NCBI GenBank assembly: GCA_038116915.1
Contig: JAYOEU010000044.1
Location: forward strand, 1 to 27,651
Direction: 5' to 3'
DNA: 27,651 bases
Source: JADHLJ01 sp038116915
GTDB taxonomy: Bacteria; Pseudomonadota; Alphaproteobacteria; Thalassobaculales; Thalassobaculaceae
Shown here: positions 24,239 to 27,651 of the stretch, in pieces
Position numbering within the stretch: the stretch's first letter is position 1
Layout: every line of letters starts with the position of its first letter
Notes under the pieces: model-generated
Told to the model about the DNA's origin: nothing
What the model saw: the letters and a program-made list of their open reading frames with translations, nothing else
Databases searched by the model: none
Translations under genes and position numbers: made by a program

Positions 24239-24790
24239 ATGAAACGATCAAGATCCCTCACTCTGGCGTTGATGAGCGCGACGGCCATGACTCTTGCCGC
24301 CTGCGACAATCCCGAAGAGGTGGCGGTCTTCGAGAACGCCCAGCAATGCGCGACCCAGGAAGGGTTCGACATCAAGGCGTGCGAAGCGAACATGAAACAG
24401 GCGCGGGAAGAACATGTCCGGGTTGCCCCGAAATACACCTCGATCGCCGATTGCGAGGCCGATTTCGGCGCCGGTCAATGCGAGGATGCCCCGCAGAGGA
24501 CCACAAGCGGCGGCTCGGTCTTCATGCCGCTGATGATGGGCTACATGATGGGGAACATGATGGCGGGACGCACGTCAAACGTCGCCACCCAGCCGCTGTA
24601 CCGCTCTAAGGACGACCCGAGCAACTTCCGCACCGGCGACAACCAGAAGGTTTCCGGCAAGACCGGCATCTCCACGGTATCCGGCCAGGTCGCGAGAGCG
24701 CCGAGCACCAAGACGTCGACCATCCGGCGCGGCGGCTTCGGCTCGGCGGCCCGCTCGTTCGGCGGCGGATTCAGAAGCTTCGGCGGCTGA
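24239..24790 (+). CDS. ygiB: DUF1190 (YgiB-like) lipoprotein
   Basis: The 183-residue protein has a lipoprotein signal ending TLAAC, so Cys21 would be acylated. Conserved DUF1190 features follow. Cysteine-bearing segments ENAQQCATQEGFDIKAC and IADCEADFGAGQCE could form disulfides. There is a methionine-rich hydrophobic stretch (MPLMMGYMMGNMMAG), and the tail is low-complexity Gly/Ser/Phe/Arg (RRGGFGSAARSFGGGF). The function is unknown. It precedes a ygiC-like gene by 11 bases, reproducing the E. coli ygiB-ygiC pair. GAGG at 24228-24231 sets the start at 24239 and lies in an inverted repeat. Confidence 0.85.
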   Translation: MKRSRSLTLALMSATAMTLAACDNPEEVAVFENAQQCATQEGFDIKACEANMKQAREEHVRVAPKYTSIADCEADFGAGQCEDAPQRTTSGGSVFMPLMMGYMMGNMMAGRTSNVATQPLYRSKDDPSNFRTGDNQKVSGKTGISTVSGQVARAPSTKTSTIRRGGFGSAARSFGGGFRSFGG

Positions 24791-24801
24791 ACCGGCCGAT
24801 C

Positions 24802-25962
24802 ATGCAGCGCATTCCGATTTCCGAGCGGGACGACTGGAAATCCCAGGCGGAGGCGCTTGGTTTCAATTTCCACACTCTCTACGGCGCCGCCTATTGGGAC
24901 GAGACCGCCTGTTACCGCTTCAGTTTGAAGCAGATCGAGGACGATATCGAGGACCCGAGCGGGGAAATCGAGAACATGTGCTTCGACGTGGTCGCCCGCG
25001 CCGTCAACGACTCCGAGATCCTGGAGAAACTGGCGATCCCCGAAAGCTACTGGGACTACATCCGGGCCAGTTGGACGGACCAGGACCGCAACCTCTACGG
25101 CCGGCTCGACCTGTCCTATGACGGCGAAAGCCCGGCCAAACTGCTGGAATACAATGCCGACACGCCGACGTCGCTCTATGAAAGCGCGGCCTTTCAGTGG
25201 GTCTGGCTGGAACAGGCGATGGAGCGCGACATCATTCCCGCGGGCTGTGACCAGTTCAACTCGATCCACGAGACCATGGTCGAGGCGTTCCGCAACTTCG
25301 GGATTCCCGGAACCCTGCATCTCGCGTCCTGCAAGGGCTCCAAGGAGGACGAGGGCACCGTGCGCTATATCGAGGAATGCGCCGTGCAGGCGGGCCTCGA
25401 AACCGCGTTTCTCTACATGGAAGACATCGGCGTCGATGACCAGGGCCGGTTAACCGATCTCGACGACATGACGATCACCACCCTGTTCAAGCTCTATCCC
25501 TGGGAATGGGTGATGCGGGATGAATTCGGCCTGGTCCTGCCGGCCAGCGGCGCCAAGGTGATCGAGCCGCCGTGGCGGGCGATCCTGTCCAACAAGGGGC
25601 TGTTGCCGCTCCTCTGGGAGATGTTCGAAGGTCATCCCAATCTGCTGCCGGCCTATTTCGCGGACGATCCGCGCGCCACGAGCCTGGAAGGCGGCTATGT
25701 CCGCAAGCCCCTGCTGTCGCGCGAAGGCGGCAATGTGGAGATGGTGCGCCCCGATGGCGAGACGCTGACGGTCGATGGTCCCTACGGCGAGGAAGGCGCG
25801 ATCGTCCAGGCTCTGCACCCGCTCCCGGTCTTCGAGGGCAATCACACGGTGATCGGCTCTTGGCTGGTGGCGAGCCGTCCCTGCGGCATGGGCATCCGCG
25901 AGGACAACTCGCCGGTCACCAAGGACAGCTCACGCTTTCTGCCGCATGTGATTCTGGACTGA
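24802..25962 (+). CDS. ygiC: glutathionylspermidine-synthase-like ATP-grasp protein (YgiC type)
   Basis: The 386-residue protein matches the synthetase half of glutathionylspermidine synthase. Its motifs include LLEYNADTPTSLYESAAFQW (about 114-133), LYPWEWVMRDEFG, EPPWRAILSNKGLLPLLWE and a C-terminal SWLVASRPCGMGIRED. These correspond to substrate and ATP-binding elements of the family. Stand-alone YgiC/YjfC proteins lack the amidase domain and have no proven product; a C-N ligase forming an amide on a peptide or polyamine is the likely chemistry. The start at 24802 has a weak Shine-Dalgarno and probably relies on coupling to ygiB. The gene converges with the aminotransferase gene; the 69-base gap has only a weak ACCAA/TTGGT inverted repeat. 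Confidence 0.9.
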   Translation: MQRIPISERDDWKSQAEALGFNFHTLYGAAYWDETACYRFSLKQIEDDIEDPSGEIENMCFDVVARAVNDSEILEKLAIPESYWDYIRASWTDQDRNLYGRLDLSYDGESPAKLLEYNADTPTSLYESAAFQWVWLEQAMERDIIPAGCDQFNSIHETMVEAFRNFGIPGTLHLASCKGSKEDEGTVRYIEECAVQAGLETAFLYMEDIGVDDQGRLTDLDDMTITTLFKLYPWEWVMRDEFGLVLPASGAKVIEPPWRAILSNKGLLPLLWEMFEGHPNLLPAYFADDPRATSLEGGYVRKPLLSREGGNVEMVRPDGETLTVDGPYGEEGAIVQALHPLPVFEGNHTVIGSWLVASRPCGMGIREDNSPVTKDSSRFLPHVILD

Positions 25963-26031
25963 GCGGCGGCGCGCGAACCAATCCAATATTGTCTTGGTCC
26001 TGTGATACTCCAACCGGCCGAATGGCACCGA

Positions 26032-26958
26032 TCACGACACATTCCGGGCAACGAGATCCCGGTATAGCTCCCGAATGCGCCAGAAAACCGGTCCGGGTTT
26101 TCCCGCCCCGATCACGCGCCCGTGGACTTCCGTGACCGGTGTCTGGGCGCCGAATGTTCCGGTCACGAAGGCCTCGTCGGCACCATAGGTCTCGAGCAGC
26201 GAGAAGTTCTTCTCGAACACCGGAATGCCGGCCTCGCGGCAGACCTGGATCACCTTGGCTCGGGTGATACCCGGCATGCAGTAGTCGCCGGTCGAGGTCC
26301 AGACCTCGCCCTTACGCACGATAAAGAAATTGACCGAATTGCAGGTCGAGACGAACCCGTGCGGGTCCAGCATCAGGCCCTCGTCGGCGCCGGCCTTGAT
26401 CGCCTGGATCATCGCAACGATACAGTTCAGCTTGCTGTGGCTGTTCAGCTTGGGGTCCTGGACGTCCGGCGCGCCGCGATGCACATGCACGGTGAACAGC
26501 CGGATGCCGCGCCGGGTCGTCGCCTCGCTCGCCACCTTGAATTCCGGGATGATGACGATGGTCGGGCCGTAGATGCTGAAACGCGGGTCCTGAAACGGCG
26601 TCTTCTTCCTGCCCCGGGTGATCATCAGACGAATATGCACGCCTTCGGTCATGCCGTTGGCGGCGAGGGTCCGATAGAGCGCTGCCTCAAGCTCGGCCTT
26701 GGTCATGCCGATATCAAGATCGATCGCCTTGGCGGCCTCGTAAAGCCTGGCCATGTGATCGGCGAGGAACGCGATGCGGCCGTTATAGACCCGAAGCCCC
26801 TCCCAAACCCCGTCACCCAGCATGAAGCCGCTGTCGAAGACCGACACCTTGGCCTCGTCGCGGTGGAACAGCTCTCCGTTGACGGAGATCTTGATCGAAT
26901 CGTTGCGCGGGTCGTGCTCGCTGTCATGGGTGGTGGCAAGGGCGGCGGGGTCGATCAT
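26032..26958 (-). CDS. class IV (fold-type IV) PLP aminotransferase
   Basis: The 308-residue protein is related to branched-chain and D-amino-acid aminotransferases. It starts its fold with ISVNGELFHRDEAKVSVFDSGFMLGDGVWEG. The PLP-binding lysine is Lys176 in NSHSKLN, preceded by the substrate-side RLFTVHVHRG segment. CMPGITRAKVI and LLETYGADEAFVTGT are conserved. At GFVSTCNSVNFF (201-212) Thr205 occupies the place where BCAT and D-amino-acid transaminases have the glutamate that contacts the PLP pyridine nitrogen. It is therefore probably a distinct subfamily, and neither ilvE nor dat should be assumed. It follows a thiamine-diphosphate enzyme gene across a REP-like repeat. Confidence 0.87.
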   Translation of the reverse strand: MIDPAALATTHDSEHDPRNDSIKISVNGELFHRDEAKVSVFDSGFMLGDGVWEGLRVYNGRIAFLADHMARLYEAAKAIDLDIGMTKAELEAALYRTLAANGMTEGVHIRLMITRGRKKTPFQDPRFSIYGPTIVIIPEFKVASEATTRRGIRLFTVHVHRGAPDVQDPKLNSHSKLNCIVAMIQAIKAGADEGLMLDPHGFVSTCNSVNFFIVRKGEVWTSTGDYCMPGITRAKVIQVCREAGIPVFEKNFSLLETYGADEAFVTGTFGAQTPVTEVHGRVIGAGKPGPVFWRIRELYRDLVARNVS

Positions 26959-27004
26959 CGTGTCACCTTAGCGGTGTCGGGAGGTTTTCTTATCCGGCGA
27001 CAAG

Positions 27005-27112
27005 ACCCTTCGAGACGCGGCCTTTGGCCACTCCTCAGGGTGAGTTGAGTGAGGGCACGAAAACAATTAGGCAACTCACCCTGAGGAGCCGCGAAGCGGC
27101 GTCTCGAAGGGT
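27005..27112. repeat. large REP-like composite inverted repeat
   Basis: The outer arms ACCCTTCGAGACGC (27005-27018) and GCGTCTCGAAGGGT (27099-27112) are perfect complements. So are the inner 17-base arms CTCCTCAGGGTGAGTTG (27031-27047) and CAACTCACCCTGAGGAG (27072-27088). Small hairpins sit within each side: GGCC-TTT-GGCC at 27019-27029 and GCCGC-GAA-GCGGC at 27088-27100. The element lies 15 bases past the stop of the thiamine-diphosphate enzyme gene. It shares its outer 11 bases with the repeat at 19148-19188. Confidence 0.9.
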
Positions 27113-27127
27113 CCCGTCCGCCAACCC

Positions 27128-27651
27128 TCACCCGCCTCCGGCGGACGGTGGGCGGCGGACCAGGCTCCAGACGTTGGGCATTTCGCCGACCGGAACGGTG
27201 ATCAGGCTCGGCTTGTCCATGGCGAGGTGCCGGGAGAGCACCTCCTCGAGCTGCGCCTCGCTCTCGGCTCGCTCGCCCTTCATGCCGAAGGACTCGGCCA
27301 TCTTCACCCAATCGGGGTTGGCGAGGTCGACGGCGATGTGGCGGCCGCCGAACTGGTTGGCCTGGATGGTCTTCACATTGCCGTAGGCGTTGTTGTCGAA
27401 CACCACCACCGTGACCGGAATGTTGTGCAAAACCGCCGTCGCCAGTTCCTGCATGGTGAAGCCGAAACCACCATCGCCGACCGTGGCGATCACCTTGCGG
27501 TCCGGCGCCCCGACCTTGGCGCCGAGGGCGGCGGGATAGCTCCAGCCCAGGGTCGCCTGGAAGCCGGGCATGAAGAAGCTGCGCGGCTGATAGAATGGCA
27601 TGCCGAAGCGGCTGAAAACCGTGAAGCGGGTCACGTCGGCGAACAGCATCC
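27128..27651 (-). CDS. thiamine-diphosphate-dependent enzyme, C-terminal part
   Basis: The visible portion, over 170 residues, is the pyrophosphate-binding domain of an acetolactate-synthase/decarboxylase-type enzyme. It contains GWSYPAALGAKVGAPDRKVI and the thiamine-diphosphate/Mg motif GDGGFGFTMQEL, ending in the DNNAYG asparagines about 26 residues on. C-terminal NPDWVKMAESFGMKG and PSLITVPVG are typical. The 5' end lies beyond the right edge of the window; the ATG at 27649 is internal. Which reaction it performs (decarboxylation, carboligation) cannot be told without the N-terminal half. A REP-like repeat follows its stop, before the aminotransferase gene on the same strand. Confidence 0.9.
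   Translation of the reverse strand, partial: MLFADVTRFTVFSRFGMPFYQPRSFFMPGFQATLGWSYPAALGAKVGAPDRKVIATVGDGGFGFTMQELATAVLHNIPVTVVVFDNNAYGNVKTIQANQFGGRHIAVDLANPDWVKMAESFGMKGERAESEAQLEEVLSRHLAMDKPSLITVPVGEMPNVWSLVRRPPSAGGG

Noticed and set aside
25963..26031. Bidirectional terminator between ygiC-like and aminotransferase genes
   Set aside because: Only a 5-bp ACCAA/TTGGT pairing and a CAATATTG palindrome are seen, with no GC-rich stem or T-run.

Overview
The window is high-GC chromosomal DNA that is densely packed with genes and whose intergenic gaps are all under 200 bp. It most likely comes from an alphaproteobacterium, probably of Rhodospirillales type. This rests on gene content (YggT, DUF167 and FolD in a row, NnrU, DUF1194, paired DUF917 and hydantoinase genes, class IV aminotransferase) and on codon and GC style. 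I cannot name a genus. I see no insertion sequence, prophage, CRISPR array or rRNA gene. I count 29 protein genes, one of them cut by the right edge, and one tRNA gene cut by the left edge.

Left part (1-10.4 kb): mostly housekeeping. It opens with the 5' end of a tRNA-Ala gene that has a clear promoter, followed by a secreted MORN-repeat protein. Next come a yggT / DUF167 / folD operon, a small DUF3253 gene, and nnrU paired with a histone-deacetylase-like amidohydrolase. A tesA / thpR / DUF1194 run is transcribed leftward, away from an ABC exporter pair (ybbA-ybbP). This reproduces the tesA / ybbAP arrangement known from E. coli. A small secreted protein of unknown function closes the block.

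Middle part (10.6-20.4 kb): an accessory metabolic region. A PanE/ApbA-like reductase and a translationally coupled DUF917 / hydantoinase pair run rightward. They converge on a leftward series: MetE-like zinc methyltransferase, MBL-fold hydrolase, carboxymuconolactone-decarboxylase-like protein, M81 (MlrC-type) metallopeptidase, PPOX flavoprotein, and a mosaic protein made of alpha/beta-hydrolase pieces and a methyltransferase. The enzymes suit breakdown of a small amide, lactam, lactone or peptide-like compound, but I recognise no described pathway and see no transporter.

Right part (20.5-27.65 kb): a cytochrome b561-like gene is transcribed away from an OmpR-type response regulator and sensor kinase, and an RTX calcium-binding protein gene follows the kinase. 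Each of these three transcription units has upstream a tandem GTCAG-type repeat with an exact 11-bp period, pointing toward its gene. This looks like a small regulon controlled by the adjacent two-component system. The kinase's periplasmic domain carries a run of six aspartates, which suggests cation sensing. Then come a ygiB/ygiC-like pair, a class IV aminotransferase with an altered PLP-site residue, and the C-terminal part of a thiamine-diphosphate enzyme. Two intergenic palindromes sharing the terminal sequence ACCCTTCGAGA form a REP-like repeat family.
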